A DNA stretch of 64,000 bases from Marinobacter halotolerans (GTDB lineage Bacteria; Pseudomonadota; Gammaproteobacteria; Pseudomonadales; Oleiphilaceae). The notes under the pieces were generated by a model. The model had not been told where the DNA came from. It did not search any database and worked only from the letters and a program-made list of their open reading frames with translations. Position 1 is the first letter of the stretch. Every line of letters starts with the position of its first letter. Positions 47,642-57,764 of this stretch are shown here, piece by piece. Both the position numbers and the translations under genes were made by a program. The stretch is taken from the NCBI RefSeq assembly GCF_008795985.1, contig NZ_VMHP01000002.1, positions 1,240,001 to 1,304,000 on the forward strand, written 5' to 3'.

Positions 47642-49000
47642 TTAATCGCGGCTCTCGCCTGCACCGCCCGACACGACGGACGTTGCGGACTGCCAGCGAT
47701 AATGAAGCACCTGGTAAAGTGACTCGAAGGCCTTCTCGGCATCTTCCTCTTCCGCCATCAGCATTTCAGCATCATAGAATGCATTGGAAGACGTCCCCGC
47801 TATGGGCGACGTTCCGTTTACAGTGACTGGCGAAGATGTTGAAGCAGAGCCCGGCAACTGACTGGCCGGAGCTGCGTTTATCGACGGGGCTGGCTTCTGG
47901 CCGTCAGGGCCGCCGTTGTTCTGCTCCGGATCTGCGGGAAGTCGCGAAACCTCGGCCTCGGAGAGTGGAACCAGGCGAGGGTCCAGCGCGATATAACGTT
48001 TAAGCTGCTCTATTTCACCGGAGAAGGTCACTCTAAGGGTAACTTTGCCATTCCTGGTTCCTGTCGCATCAGCGCTCTGGACGGGTGAAAGATTTTTAAG
48101 CGCTCGGTTTGCACCGGCGTAATCTGCAAAGCCACTGATGCCATGCAGTACAATCTCCACCTGTGGTGATTCGCCCACGTCGTCACTGTCTACCGCATAG
48201 CGTTTTGCGAAGGTGCTGGCCCACTCGCCTACCACCGCAGAGGCCAGTGCCTGCGGATCAGAGGCCGTCACTGACTGCTCCGCTCCGCCAAGCTCCATCC
48301 CGTCGAACACCCAGCCCGCGCGCCATTCACTCCCCGCGCGGCTGACGCGGACAAGGGAAATCAAATCGTGGTTGAGCGTTTCCGATGCCGACCGGACATT
48401 ACCGGTAAACTGGCCCCAGATATCAGACATCAGTTCACGACGATCAGCGTAACTGGCAGGTGGCAGTGCCACCGGGAGGCCGCGATTCTCGGCCGCTTTC
48501 ATGAAGGCATCCCGCCAGATCGATTTTTCTTCCGGGGTCGCGATCTGGTGGAGCAGCGTCCGGGAACCATTGGCCTCGACCGCAATCCAGGCAAGAATCA
48601 GTGGCCGATTAGCTCCCCAGACCGGCGCGTCAATTGAGGCCAGGGCCCTGTTTACACCCACGGCGCCAAAGGCCATCTGTAATCGGTTTCCATCCTCGGA
48701 ACGAAGGAACTGGTAGGACTGAAGCAGGGATTCCGCGTCGTCCAGCAATGCCTGGGCGCCCTCCTGGGCAAGCACGTCCTGGGAACCGGACACTCTGACG
48801 AACACCCGGCTCAGGCCATCGGCATAGCCCTGGGCCAGGTCGTCCGGCTGGGAGCTGGACACGGGCACTTCAACCGAATAGAGCCCGGGCACGGTGACCG
48901 CTGAAACCGGTGCCGCAAACAGCAACGTCGTTGCGAGCATGGCGGCTACACGGCCGATTTTCTTCGCTATTCCCATCGGGGACATTCCTGAGCCTTGCAT
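47642..49000 (-). CDS. DUF2066 exported protein
   Basis: 452 residues. N-terminal signal peptide (RVAAMLATTLLFAAPVSAVTV, about 17-37, in the sequence after basic residues), then a DUF2066 domain: LYSVEVPVSSSQPDDLAQGY, ALSRVFVRVSGS-like LSRVFVRVSGSQDVLAQE, and NRPLILAWIAVE. The last 110 residues hold a Pro/Ser/Thr-rich low-complexity stretch. AGGA six bases before ATG 49000 supports that start; Met6 and Met9 are alternatives. Function unknown. It heads the DUF2066-transferase-hda operon and is divergent from purMN. Confidence 0.87.
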   Translation of the reverse strand: MQGSGMSPMGIAKKIGRVAAMLATTLLFAAPVSAVTVPGLYSVEVPVSSSQPDDLAQGYADGLSRVFVRVSGSQDVLAQEGAQALLDDAESLLQSYQFLRSEDGNRLQMAFGAVGVNRALASIDAPVWGANRPLILAWIAVEANGSRTLLHQIATPEEKSIWRDAFMKAAENRGLPVALPPASYADRRELMSDIWGQFTGNVRSASETLNHDLISLVRVSRAGSEWRAGWVFDGMELGGAEQSVTASDPQALASAVVGEWASTFAKRYAVDSDDVGESPQVEIVLHGISGFADYAGANRALKNLSPVQSADATGTRNGKVTLRVTFSGEIEQLKRYIALDPRLVPLSEAEVSRLPADPEQNNGGPDGQKPAPSINAAPASQLPGSASTSSPVTVNGTSPIAGTSSNAFYDAEMLMAEEEDAEKAFESLYQVLHYRWQSATSVVSGGAGESRD

Positions 49001-49099
49001 GAATCTTCCTGGAAATCGTGTGAATGCCGCCTAGGATACACCATGGTCCAGGCTGAAAGTAGCAACCGGGGATTGCCAGATTTCAATAAACAATTGCAT

Positions 49100-49128
49100 T
49101 TGGAGCCCCATCCCGCACCTGTTAAAAT
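49100..49128 (+). promoter_or_regulatory. Promoter of purMN
   Basis: TTGGAG (49100-49105), 17-base spacer, TAAAAT (49123-49128), with an extended -10 TG at 49120-49121. Initiation near 49135 gives a leader of about 45 nt. I see no clear PurR operator. Confidence 0.7.
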
Positions 49129-49179
49129 CCGCCGCCTGTCTCTTATCCCAATTCCACAGCCCAACTGGTTAATCACCCC

Positions 49180-50244
49180 ATGAGCGAAGACAAGCCCTCC
49201 CTCACCTACCGCGACGCTGGCGTTGACATCGACGCGGGCAACGAACTCGTCAACCGGATCAAGAACACCGCTGCCAGGACCCGCCGACCGGAAGTCCTCG
49301 GTGGCCTGGGTGGCTTCGGTGCCATGGTGGCTATACCCCCGGGTTATCGTGAGCCGGTGATGGTTTCCGGTACGGATGGCGTGGGCACCAAGCTGCGCCT
49401 GGCCATGCAGCTTCAGAAACACGACACCATCGGCATTGATCTGGTGGCCATGTGCGTGAATGACCTGGTGGTTGGTGGTGCCGAACCGCTCTTTTTCCTC
49501 GACTATTACGCCACCGGCAAACTCAATGTCGATGTCGCGGCCCAGGTGGTAGACGGAATCGGTCGGGGCTGCGAGCTGTCCGGCTGTGCCCTTGTGGGTG
49601 GTGAAACCGCCGAAATGCCCGGCATGTATGAAGGCGACGATTACGATCTGGCTGGCTTCTGCGTGGGTATCGCCGAGCGCAGCGAGATCATTGATGGCAA
49701 CCGGGTACAGGCGGGCGATGTTCTGCTGGCCCTGGGTTCCTCTGGGCCCCACTCCAACGGGTACTCGCTGATCCGCAAGATTCTGGAGGTCAGCAACGCC
49801 GATCTGGACCAGACCATTGGCGGAACTACCCTGGCGAATGCGCTGATGGCGCCCACCCGCATCTACGTGAAAAATCTGCTTCAGCTGATCAAGGAAGTGG
49901 ATGTGCGCGCCCTGTCCCACATCACGGGGGGCGGACTTCCCGAAAATATCCCGAGAGTACTACCGGATGGCACGGTTGCCGCCATTGATACGGCCAGCTG
50001 GGAACTTCCGGCCGTGTTTGAATGGCTGAAGAATGCTGGCGGCGTCGCCAGCGAGGAAATGTACCGGACCTTTAACTGCGGAATCGGCATGATCGTCTGC
50101 GTGCCAGCCAACCAGAAAGAATTGGCGCTGGACACCCTGAACGCGCTGGGCGAGAACGCCTGGCAAGTGGGCGAAATCGAGGCCGCCGAAGATAACTCGG
50201 CGTCCGCATCTGTGCGTTATGCACCGGGGCTGTTGGCGGTATGA
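49180..50244 (+). CDS. purM: Phosphoribosylformylglycinamidine cyclo-ligase
   Basis: AIR synthetase, step five of purine synthesis, closing the imidazole ring with ATP. 354 residues starting [21 protein letters not shown]. PurM motifs: [14 protein letters not shown] (about 66-80), [33 protein letters not shown] and the C-terminal [17 protein letters not shown]. Its stop overlaps the purN start (ATGA, 4 bp), so the two are translated together. Confidence 0.98.
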   Translation: MSEDKPSLTYRDAGVDIDAGNELVNRIKNTAARTRRPEVLGGLGGFGAMVAIPPGYREPVMVSGTDGVGTKLRLAMQLQKHDTIGIDLVAMCVNDLVVGGAEPLFFLDYYATGKLNVDVAAQVVDGIGRGCELSGCALVGGETAEMPGMYEGDDYDLAGFCVGIAERSEIIDGNRVQAGDVLLALGSSGPHSNGYSLIRKILEVSNADLDQTIGGTTLANALMAPTRIYVKNLLQLIKEVDVRALSHITGGGLPENIPRVLPDGTVAAIDTASWELPAVFEWLKNAGGVASEEMYRTFNCGIGMIVCVPANQKELALDTLNALGENAWQVGEIEAAEDNSASASVRYAPGLLAV

Positions 50245-50921
50245 AGGCAGATCCGGTAGACGCTCCGCGCATCCTCGTACTGGCCTCCGGCGCCGGAACC
50301 AACCTGCAGGCGCTGATTGACGCCAGCCAGGAACGGGATTTTCCCGGCAAGATCGTGGCGGTGGGCTGTAACCGGCCCAACGCCTTCGCCCTTGAGCGGG
50401 CCGCCCAGGCCAATATCGAGCACTTCACGGTCGATCATACCCGCTATGACACACGGGAAGAGTTCGACGGCATGCTGATGGCAGAAATTCGCCGACGCAA
50501 TCCGGACCTCATCCTTCTGGCAGGCTTCATGCGGATCCTGACCACGGACTTCGTTCGCGCCCTGCGCGGGACCCTGCTTAATGTCCACCCCTCACTGCTG
50601 CCCAAATATACCGGCCTGAACACCCATCAACGGGCGCTGGACGCCGGAGACAGCATTCACGGCACATCCATCCATTTCGTTACGGAACAGCTGGATGGCG
50701 GCCCGGTCATCGCCCAGGCCCAGGTTCAGATTGCCTGGGACGATACTGCCGAGACCCTGGCGGAGAAAGTCCAGGCGAAGGAACACCTGCTCTACCCGAT
50801 TGTGGTCAAATGGTTTTGCGAAGGCCGCATACAGCTGGGCTCAGACCAGGTCATCTTTGACGGCCAGCCCCTGGATCAACCCATGGTGCTTCCGGACGAG
50901 CCCGCAACTGCTGGCGGCTGA
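50241..50921 (+). CDS. purN: Phosphoribosylglycinamide formyltransferase
   Basis: GAR transformylase using 10-formyl-THF. 226 residues with the N-terminal phosphate loop [13 protein letters not shown] (about 14-26), catalytic [20 protein letters not shown] (Asn/His near 115) and [13 protein letters not shown] carrying the catalytic Asp. It lacks the ACT domain of PurU. The C-terminal 15 residues ([13 protein letters not shown]) extend past the usual end. Second gene of purMN. Confidence 0.97.
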   Translation: MKADPVDAPRILVLASGAGTNLQALIDASQERDFPGKIVAVGCNRPNAFALERAAQANIEHFTVDHTRYDTREEFDGMLMAEIRRRNPDLILLAGFMRILTTDFVRALRGTLLNVHPSLLPKYTGLNTHQRALDAGDSIHGTSIHFVTEQLDGGPVIAQAQVQIAWDDTAETLAEKVQAKEHLLYPIVVKWFCEGRIQLGSDQVIFDGQPLDQPMVLPDEPATAGG

Positions 50922-50999
50922 TTAAACATATCGTCATCGTCCGGGCGCCGGACAGGCGTTATGCTGGTATGGCTAACGAATTCGGAACGGACGACGACC

Positions 51000-51716
51000 A
51001 TGATGAAACTGCCCCTTACCCTGCTTCTGCTAGTCGCTACCGGCATTGCCTCAGCCTCTGAGAAAGGCTCGGAGGCGTCATTGGTGCCCCTGGAAGTCAG
51101 CTACAAGGCATCCATGGAAAAGGGCATCACCCTGGACGGGTCTGCCCGTCGCTCGCTGCAGCAGCGGGACGATAGCACCTGGGTGTATCGAACCGATGTG
51201 GATTCCTTCATCGCCGATATCGACGAGTCTCTGATCTTTCGGTGGGAGGATGGGCAGGTGGTGCCACTGCGTTATCGTTACAGTCTTTCAGGGTTTCTGA
51301 TCAAAGACCGCAAGCAGGCCATCGATTTTGACTGGGAAAACGGACGCGCCACCGGCCATTACCGCGGCGACAAATTCTCGCTACCGCTGGAGAAAGGCGC
51401 AATGGACCCGATGGGCTACCAGTTGCAGTTGCGTCAGGACATCAAAGATGGCAAAACGGAAATGACCTACCGGGTAATCGACAAGGGCGACTACGACACC
51501 GATCGGTTTGCCGTCATTGATGAAGAAACCATCAATGCCAGCGGAGATTCGATACAGACGGTCAAAACAGAAAAGGTGCGAGCAAGCGACAGTAAACGCA
51601 AGACCCTGATGTGGTTCGCTCCGGACCAGAATTTCCTGCTGGTTCGGCTGCTGCAGGTAGAGCCCGATGGCAGCGAGTATGAACTCAGCATCGACGAGGC
51701 GACTTTCAAGCCCTGA
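51000..51716 (+). CDS. DUF3108 exported protein
   Basis: 238 residues from ATG 51000 (next codon also ATG), chosen to give a clean signal peptide MMKLPLTLLLLVATGIASA. The mature part is beta-rich: LEVSYKASMEKGITLDGSA, FRWEDGQVVPLRYRYS, KQAIDFDWENGRATGHYRG, WFAPDQNFLLVRLLQVEPDG. This is the DUF3108 pattern, often found after purMN in Pseudomonas relatives. Probably periplasmic; function unknown. Its 3' end overlaps that of avtA by 11 bp (convergent). Confidence 0.87.
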   Translation: MMKLPLTLLLLVATGIASASEKGSEASLVPLEVSYKASMEKGITLDGSARRSLQQRDDSTWVYRTDVDSFIADIDESLIFRWEDGQVVPLRYRYSLSGFLIKDRKQAIDFDWENGRATGHYRGDKFSLPLEKGAMDPMGYQLQLRQDIKDGKTEMTYRVIDKGDYDTDRFAVIDEETINASGDSIQTVKTEKVRASDSKRKTLMWFAPDQNFLLVRLLQVEPDGSEYELSIDEATFKP

Positions 51717-52965
51717 GTGATTTCACCTCATCGGCAATGATGCGAAGACCCTCTGCGACCCGGTCATCGTCCTGGGAATAGGTCACTCGCAGGCATTCAT
51801 GACGGTGCTTCCAACCATCATCCGGCAGGCCCGGGAAGAAATAATGCCCGGATACCACCAACACGCCTCTGGCCTTTAACCGTTGGTAAAGCTCCAGGCT
51901 TGTAATGGGAAGGTCCGGGAACCACAGCCATAAAAACATGGCGCCTTCGGGTTTGTGGACATACCAGCGGCAGGTGTCCTCACCCATTGCCTCACGGAAT
52001 ACGGTGACCGCTTTTTCCATTTTTGCCCGATAAAACGGACAGACGACATCGCGACTGAGCGCCAGGATCTCGCCGGACTTTACCAGCGGCTCGGCCACCA
52101 TGGCGCCAAAACTGCCGGTCGCCAGGTTCATGATGGCGTTGATACTCGACAGCGCCTTGATCACCGGCTCTGACGCTATCACGATGCCGGTTCTCGCCGC
52201 CGGAAGGCCCAGCTTGGACAGACTCAGGCAAAGTATAATCTGATCGTTCCAGTGGGGTGTGGCGTCTACAAACATCAGGCTGGGAAAGGGGGTGCCGTAG
52301 GCGCCGTCGACGATCAGTGGAATATCGTGCTGCCGCGCCATGGCTTCGAGCCGATTCAACTCTTCATCGGTAATCACGTTGCCCGTCGGGTTGGTGGGCC
52401 GGGATACACAGATCGCACCGGTTTCACCGGTTACTTCCACGGCATCAAAATCCACCCGGTACTTGAATTCGTGGGCATCAGTAAAAGAGATATCCGGCTG
52501 CACCGCCCGGAACAGATCCGGCTCGATGCCCGCATCGGCGTAGCCAATGTATTCCGGCGCCAGAGGCAGCAGAATGTGCTTGTGCTGGTCCTCGCCGTAC
52601 CGGCCGCCAAACATGTTGAAGAGCATGAAGAAAGCGGCCTGGCTGCCATTGGTCAGGGCGATATTTCCCGGCTTCAGCCCCCAGCCATATTCGCTATTCA
52701 GCAGGTCCACCAGAGAGGCAATGAAATGCTTTTCGCCCTGGGGCGGATCGTAGATTCCCACCACCCGGCGCACATCGTCTTCACTGCGGCTCATGTCACC
52801 GAGAATCTGCTGAACCCGCTGCTGGATCTCCGGGATATGGCCGGGGTTGCCCCCGCCCATCATGATCATGTCGTCACCGGAGGCGAGCGCGTTACCCAGG
52901 TCATCCATCAGTGAGGTAATCCCGGAATCGGCGGTAAACTTCTGTCCGAAATTCGAAAACTTCAT
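51706..52965 (-). CDS. avtA: Valine-pyruvate aminotransferase
   Basis: PLP-dependent transaminase converting pyruvate with valine to alanine and ketoisovalerate. 419 residues closely resembling E. coli AvtA: FGQKFTADSGITSLMDDL, MGGGNPGHIPEIQ, LAPEYIGYADAG, CVSRPTNPTGNVITDEEL, and SLSKLGLPAARTGI with the PLP lysine; HKPEGAMFLWLWFPDLPIT near the C-terminus. Terminal gene of an apbC-dcd-yjaG-avtA run, separated from yjaG by one base. Confidence 0.95.
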   Translation of the reverse strand: MKFSNFGQKFTADSGITSLMDDLGNALASGDDMIMMGGGNPGHIPEIQQRVQQILGDMSRSEDDVRRVVGIYDPPQGEKHFIASLVDLLNSEYGWGLKPGNIALTNGSQAAFFMLFNMFGGRYGEDQHKHILLPLAPEYIGYADAGIEPDLFRAVQPDISFTDAHEFKYRVDFDAVEVTGETGAICVSRPTNPTGNVITDEELNRLEAMARQHDIPLIVDGAYGTPFPSLMFVDATPHWNDQIILCLSLSKLGLPAARTGIVIASEPVIKALSSINAIMNLATGSFGAMVAEPLVKSGEILALSRDVVCPFYRAKMEKAVTVFREAMGEDTCRWYVHKPEGAMFLWLWFPDLPITSLELYQRLKARGVLVVSGHYFFPGLPDDGWKHRHECLRVTYSQDDDRVAEGLRIIADEVKSLRA

Positions 52966-52966
52966 A

Positions 52967-53566
52967 TCAGTCGCTCAGGGATATTCCCAGGTTGCTGACA
53001 CCGTCGTTGGCGGCGTCAGTGCGAATGCGTTCAACAAACTGGGTGGTCGGTGTGCGCTGGCGTTTGAATTCCAGCACCAGCTCCCGCTGGAACACTTTGT
53101 CTTCTTTCATCAGCGGGTGCTGCTCCAGCAAGCGGACCAGCTCGTCCTCGTCGAGGTCTTCCCCTTCCGACAGTTCGATAAAATTCATCACGGTGGCGGT
53201 GGCCATCTGGGATGCTTCTGTAGCCCGGTGCTTAGAAGGATTCAGGCGGTTCAGCAGTGCCTGCTCCAGAAGCTGGCAGAAATCGAACGCCGGATAGACG
53301 CCATAGGCGTCGTAGGCGTTCACATCCGGGGAAAGGGTTTCCAGTTTGGCCAGAAGTTGGGGAATGGCCGCTTCGGAGGCGTCTTTTTGCAGCATTTCCC
53401 AGCTAAGATCGAGCAATTGCCGCATTTTGCCGCCGGTCTTCAGGCCTACCGCATCGGCAAAAAGGGCATAGTTGGGGAATGACCGCTCCGCCAGCGCCAT
53501 AAGAAACGTGAACTCCCGCCATCCCTGAAGCTGGGACACGGCTTTAAGAAACTGGTTGGCGTTCAC
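52967..53566 (-). CDS. yjaG: YjaG family protein (DUF416)
   Basis: 199-residue helical protein matching E. coli YjaG in pattern: LQGWREFTFLMALAERSFPNYALF, LLDLSWEMLQ, DAYGVYPAFDFCQLLEQAL and the C-terminal RIRTDAANDGVSNLGISLSD. Function unknown. It lies one base upstream of avtA, and dcd is 45 bp further upstream on the same strand. Confidence 0.88.
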   Translation of the reverse strand: MNANQFLKAVSQLQGWREFTFLMALAERSFPNYALFADAVGLKTGGKMRQLLDLSWEMLQKDASEAAIPQLLAKLETLSPDVNAYDAYGVYPAFDFCQLLEQALLNRLNPSKHRATEASQMATATVMNFIELSEGEDLDEDELVRLLEQHPLMKEDKVFQRELVLEFKRQRTPTTQFVERIRTDAANDGVSNLGISLSD

Positions 53567-53611
53567 TTGGGGGCAATTCCGGTCATGTGCGAGGCCTTGG
53601 GGTTCGGGGAA

Positions 53612-54178
53612 TCAGGTTCGGGGAAGAGTCACGCCTGTCTGCCCCAGGTATTTACCGCCGCGGTCCTTGTAGCTGGTTGCGCAGACTTCATCGGATTCGA
53701 AGAACAGCATCTGCGCCACGCCTTCGTTGGCGTAAATTTTCGCAGGCAGGTTGGTGGTGTTGGAAAATTCCAGGGTTACCTGTCCTTCCCACTCCGGCTC
53801 CAGGGGAGTAACGTTCACGATGATGCCGCAACGAGCATAGGTGGACTTGCCCAGGCAGATGGTGAGCGTGCTCCGGGGAATCCGGAAATATTCGACGGTG
53901 CGTGCCAGCGCAAAGGAGTTGGGCGGGATTATGCAGACGTCACCGGTGTAGTTAACGAAGCTGTTTTCGTCGAAATTCTTGGGATCGACGGTGGCCGAGT
54001 GGACGTTGGTGAAGATTTTGAATTCGTTGCTGCAACGCACATCATAGCCGTAGCTGGACGTTCCATAGGAGATGACCCGGCCTTTTTCGTTCTCGCGGAC
54101 CTGATCAAATTCGAATGGCTCAATCATTCCCTGTTCCTGGGCCATCCGGCGGATCCAGTGGTCGGACTTTATGCTCAT
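53612..54178 (-). CDS. dcd: dCTP deaminase
   Basis: Converts dCTP to dUTP, supplying dTTP synthesis. 188 residues, the proteobacterial monofunctional form. Motifs: [45 protein letters not shown] (two adjoining blocks, including the catalytic Glu) and [14 protein letters not shown]. The start is clear ([13 protein letters not shown]). The 260-bp upstream gap contains a large palindromic element; apbC ends on its far side. Confidence 0.97.
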   Translation of the reverse strand: MSIKSDHWIRRMAQEQGMIEPFEFDQVRENEKGRVISYGTSSYGYDVRCSNEFKIFTNVHSATVDPKNFDENSFVNYTGDVCIIPPNSFALARTVEYFRIPRSTLTICLGKSTYARCGIIVNVTPLEPEWEGQVTLEFSNTTNLPAKIYANEGVAQMLFFESDEVCATSYKDRGGKYLGQTGVTLPRT

Positions 54179-54281
54179 TGGTGGTGTCTCGTTTCCGTCT
54201 GAAAAAGTGGCAGTAGTTTACCTGTTCGGCGGGTGACTGTCGAAGCTTTGGCGGCGTCTATCTACCGTTTGACTCGGGGCT

Positions 54282-54389
54282 GCGGCCACGGAGAGGGTCA
54301 GTTCGAAACACGCCGCGAATACGTCCCTGTAGGCTTGAGAAAAACATCCATGTTTTTCACAGTTTCGAACTCACCCTCTCCGCGGCCGC
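54282..54389. repeat. 108-bp palindromic intergenic element
   Basis: Left arm 54282-54309 and right arm 54362-54389 are 28-base inverted copies that match at 26 positions (GCGGCC...GAGAGGGT...GTTCGAAAC). Inside, GAAAAACAT (54339-54347) and ATGTTTTTC (54350-54358) form a second hairpin after the conserved-looking ACGTCCCTGTAGGCTTGAG. The nested layout recalls a small non-autonomous repeat family that I remember from Marinobacter- and Halomonas-like intergenic regions. It occupies the spacer between apbC and dcd; only one copy is in this window. Confidence 0.75.
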
Positions 54390-54438
54390 GATCTGACTCT
54401 TGTCGGGGACTCCACTTCGCCGTGCCGAATCTCGGTGT

Positions 54439-55539
54439 TCAGTGCTCGCTAACAGAGACGCTCGAAATAGAACCGGTCAGGTGCCTTTCCCGAGTAGACA
54501 GCTCCGCACTGACTCTGCGCGCAATATCCTTATACCGTCTCGCCACTTCAGAATCCGGTTCCGCAACCACCGAGGGCGTACCACCGTCGGTCTGCTCACG
54601 GATGGTCATGTGCAGTGGGAGCTGGCCCAGCAAGGTGGTGTCGTATTCCTCGGCAATGCGCTCGCCGCCACCGTGGCCGAACAGGGGTTCTTCGTGGCCG
54701 CAGTTGCTGCAGATGTGGATGCTCATGTTTTCAACCACGCCCAGCACGGGGATTTCCACCTTGCGGAACATTTCGATGCCTTTCTTTCCGTCCAGCAGTG
54801 CGATGTCCTGGGGGGTGGTCACGATGACCGCGCCGGTGACCGGGACTTTCTGGGCGATGGTCAGCTGGATGTCGCCGGTACCCGGCGGCATGTCGAGGAT
54901 CAGGTAATCCAGTTCGTTCCACAGGGTCTGTTGCAGCAGTTGCATCACCGCGCCGCTGACCATGGGGCCGCGCCAGACCATGGGGGTTTTGTCGGTGACC
55001 ACGAAGGCCATGGAGTTGGCCTGCAGGCCATGGGCTTCCATGGGCACGAAATATTTCTGCTCGCGGGTTTCAGGGCGTTTGCCTTCGGGTACGCCCAGCA
55101 TCATGCCGATGCTGGGGCCGTAGATGTCTGCGTCGAGAATGCCGACCCGGGCGCCTTCGGCGTGCAGTGCCAGGGCCAGGTTAACGGCGGTGGTGGATTT
55201 GCCCACGCCGCCCTTGCCGGAGGCCACGGCGATGATGTTCTTTACGCCCGGCACGGATGCGATGTCTTTCTGGCCTTTGTGGGAATGGATGCGCTGGCTG
55301 ACCTGAACGTCCGCACTCTGAACGCCGTCGACGTCTTCCAGGGCGTTACCCACCAGTTCCTTGATGGCACCCGCAATGCCTTTCGAAGCGTATGGCAGTT
55401 CGATTCTGACCGTGACCTTTCCCGTCTCGTCAGCGGCCAGGGATTTCACGGCATCAAGCTCGTACAGGTCTTTGCTCAGGTAGGGATCCCGATACTGTTT
55501 AACGGCCATTTCAAGGGCCAGCTGTGAAATCTGGGTCAT
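54439..55539 (-). CDS. apbC: Iron-sulfur cluster carrier ApbC/Mrp
   Basis: P-loop ATPase that carries and delivers [4Fe-4S] clusters. 366 residues from ATG 55539, with GGAG six bases upstream; the longer frame to 55656 is rejected. An N-terminal MIP18-like domain (about 10-85) is followed by deviant Walker A ASGKGGVGKSTTAVNLALAL (about 105-124), DADIYGPS, DMPPGTGDIQLT and the cluster-binding CSNCGHEEP (CxxC). Divergent from metG as in E. coli. It may help mature the Fe-S proteins encoded nearby (RnfB, RnfC, Nth), which is inference. Confidence 0.95.
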   Translation of the reverse strand: MTQISQLALEMAVKQYRDPYLSKDLYELDAVKSLAADETGKVTVRIELPYASKGIAGAIKELVGNALEDVDGVQSADVQVSQRIHSHKGQKDIASVPGVKNIIAVASGKGGVGKSTTAVNLALALHAEGARVGILDADIYGPSIGMMLGVPEGKRPETREQKYFVPMEAHGLQANSMAFVVTDKTPMVWRGPMVSGAVMQLLQQTLWNELDYLILDMPPGTGDIQLTIAQKVPVTGAVIVTTPQDIALLDGKKGIEMFRKVEIPVLGVVENMSIHICSNCGHEEPLFGHGGGERIAEEYDTTLLGQLPLHMTIREQTDGGTPSVVAEPDSEVARRYKDIARRVSAELSTRERHLTGSISSVSVSEH

Positions 55540-55598
55540 CGGTGTCTCCGGGAGTGGGCTCCGGCACTTTAAATGTGCCCGGAACCGGGTGTTTCGGG

Positions 55599-55626
55599 TG
55601 AAAAATATCTGCTTGGAAGGTATCAT
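55599..55626 (+). promoter_or_regulatory. Candidate promoter of metG
   Basis: TGAAAA (55599-55604), 16-base spacer, TATCAT (55621-55626). Initiation near 55633 would give a leader of about 54 nt before ATG 55687. Hexamer matches are moderate. Confidence 0.35.
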
Positions 55627-55686
55627 CTGTGCCCGTTTCTGGCCATATGCCCCCACTTATTCACGAATGAAGGTTCGGAAGACACC

Positions 55687-57741
55687 ATGACTCAAGCGAA
55701 CTCCAGTCAACAGCGGGATATTCTGGTAACCAGCGCCCTTCCCTATGCCAATGGCCCGATTCATCTGGGCCATCTGCTGGAATATATCCAGACGGATATC
55801 TGGGTGCGCTATCAGAAGATGCGGGGCGAGAACTGCTATTACGTTTGCGCAGACGATGCCCATGGCACCGCTATTATGTTGCGGGCCGAGCGGGAAGGCA
55901 TTTCATCGGAGCAGCTGATTGACCGGATCCGCCAGGAACACCAGGAGGATTTTTCCGGTTTTCATATCCACTTCGACAACTACTACACCACCCATTCCGA
56001 GGAAAACCGCCAGTTTTCCGAGTACATCTATCGGCAACTGCAGAACAACGGGCACATAGCGACCCGCAAGATCACCCAGTCCTACGATCCGGAAAAGCAG
56101 ATGTTTCTGGCGGATCGTTTCATCAAGGGTACTTGCCCAAAGTGCAAGACCGAGGATCAGTACGGCGACAACTGTGAGGCCTGTGGCGCGACCTACACGC
56201 CGGCGGAACTGATCAATCCCCGCTCGGCGGTGTCTGGTGCTACGCCTGTTGAAAAGGAATCCGAGCACTATTTCTTCCGGCTGCCGGAGTTTGCGGATTT
56301 TCTCGCCAAATGGACCCGCAGCGGCACGCTTCAGCCACAGGTTGCCAACAAGTTGGCAGAGTGGCTGGACGCCGGACTGCAGGAGTGGGACATCAGCCGG
56401 GACGCGCCCTATTTCGGCTTCGAGATTCCGGATGCTCCGGGCAAGTATTTCTATGTCTGGCTGGACGCGCCTATTGGCTACCTGGCCAGCTTCAAGAACC
56501 TGTGCGACCGGGAAGACATCGACTTCGAACACTTCTGGAAGGCCGATTCCACCGCTGAGGTCTATCACTTCATCGGCAAGGACATCATCAACTTCCACGC
56601 GCTGTTCTGGCCCTCGATGCTCCACAGTTCCGGGTTCCGCACGCCGTCTGCGGTCTGGTCCCACGGTTTTGTTACGGTTAACGGCAAGAAGATGTCCAAG
56701 TCACGGGGCACCTTCATCATGGCACGTACCTACCTGGATCACCTGAATCCGGAGTACCTGCGCTATTATTTCGCATCGAAGCTGACCGGCGGCGTCGATG
56801 ATATGGACCTGAACCTGGAAGATTTCGCCGCGCGAGTGAATTCGGACCTGGTGGGCAAGGTAGTGAACATTGCCAGCCGCAGCGCCGGGTTTATCACCAA
56901 ACGCTTCGACGGCAAACTGGGCACAGTGACGGAACACGACAAGCTCAAAGAATTCATCAATGCTGGCGAGGAAATCGCGAACTATTACGAGGCCCGTGAA
57001 TTCGGTCGCGCCATGAGGCGCATCATGGAGCTGGCCGACATTGCCAACCAGTACGTGAACGACGAGCAGCCCTGGGTCATTGCCAAGCAGGAAGGCCAGG
57101 ACGACCGGCTGCAGGCGATCTGCACCAACGCCATCAATATGTTCCGCCTGCTGATGACCTATCTGGCGCCGGCCCTTCCGGAAACGGCAAAGGCTTCTGA
57201 AGCGTTTCTCAATGCGCCTCTGGACTGGAACAACCGTGGCAATCGTCTCGAGAATCACGACATCAACAAGTTCAAGCCGCTGATGAACCGGGTGGATATG
57301 GCGCAAATTGAAAAGATGCTGGATGCCTCGAAGCAGGAAATGCCTGCCGCTGGTTCCGGCTCGCCCGCCGAGGCCCCGGAACAAAGCGAAGCCAAAGCAC
57401 CGGAGCCACTGGCGGATGAAATCGATTTTGACGCTTTCGCCAAGGTGGATCTCAGGGTGGCGAAGATTGTCAAAGCAGAGCGGGTTGACGGCGCAGACAA
57501 GCTTCTGCAGCTGACCCTTGACATCGGCCTCGGCGAGCGCAATGTCTTTGCTGGCATCAAGTCCGCCTACGAACCCGAGGAACTGACCGGGCGCCTGACG
57601 GTCATGGTGGCCAACCTGAAGCCCCGCAAGATGAAGTTTGGTCTTTCGGAAGGCATGGTGCTTGCGGCCGGCCCTGGTGGTAAAGAGATCTATATCCTGT
57701 CGCCGGACTCCGGCGCCACCCCCGGCATGCGGATCATGTAG
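55687..57741 (+). CDS. metG: Methionyl-tRNA synthetase
   Basis: Charges both initiator and elongator tRNA-Met. 684 residues from ATG 55687 (GGAAG upstream); the frame is open back to 55573. HIGH in [12 protein letters not shown], zinc knuckle [18 protein letters not shown] (about 146-163), KMSKS in [11 protein letters not shown] (about 335), a helical anticodon domain and a C-terminal EMAP-like tRNA-binding domain (about 580-684, [17 protein letters not shown]) that dimerises the enzyme. rnfA starts 23 bp downstream. Confidence 0.98.
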   Translation: MTQANSSQQRDILVTSALPYANGPIHLGHLLEYIQTDIWVRYQKMRGENCYYVCADDAHGTAIMLRAEREGISSEQLIDRIRQEHQEDFSGFHIHFDNYYTTHSEENRQFSEYIYRQLQNNGHIATRKITQSYDPEKQMFLADRFIKGTCPKCKTEDQYGDNCEACGATYTPAELINPRSAVSGATPVEKESEHYFFRLPEFADFLAKWTRSGTLQPQVANKLAEWLDAGLQEWDISRDAPYFGFEIPDAPGKYFYVWLDAPIGYLASFKNLCDREDIDFEHFWKADSTAEVYHFIGKDIINFHALFWPSMLHSSGFRTPSAVWSHGFVTVNGKKMSKSRGTFIMARTYLDHLNPEYLRYYFASKLTGGVDDMDLNLEDFAARVNSDLVGKVVNIASRSAGFITKRFDGKLGTVTEHDKLKEFINAGEEIANYYEAREFGRAMRRIMELADIANQYVNDEQPWVIAKQEGQDDRLQAICTNAINMFRLLMTYLAPALPETAKASEAFLNAPLDWNNRGNRLENHDINKFKPLMNRVDMAQIEKMLDASKQEMPAAGSGSPAEAPEQSEAKAPEPLADEIDFDAFAKVDLRVAKIVKAERVDGADKLLQLTLDIGLGERNVFAGIKSAYEPEELTGRLTVMVANLKPRKMKFGLSEGMVLAAGPGGKEIYILSPDSGATPGMRIM

Positions 57742-57764
57742 GCCAGAGATGACGGAGAGAATGG

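Noticed and set aside
55540..55686. Long in-frame N-terminal extensions of apbC (to 55656) and metG (from 55573)
   Set aside because: The two extensions overlap each other on opposite strands, and both genes have good RBS and family-matching starts at 55539 and 55687.
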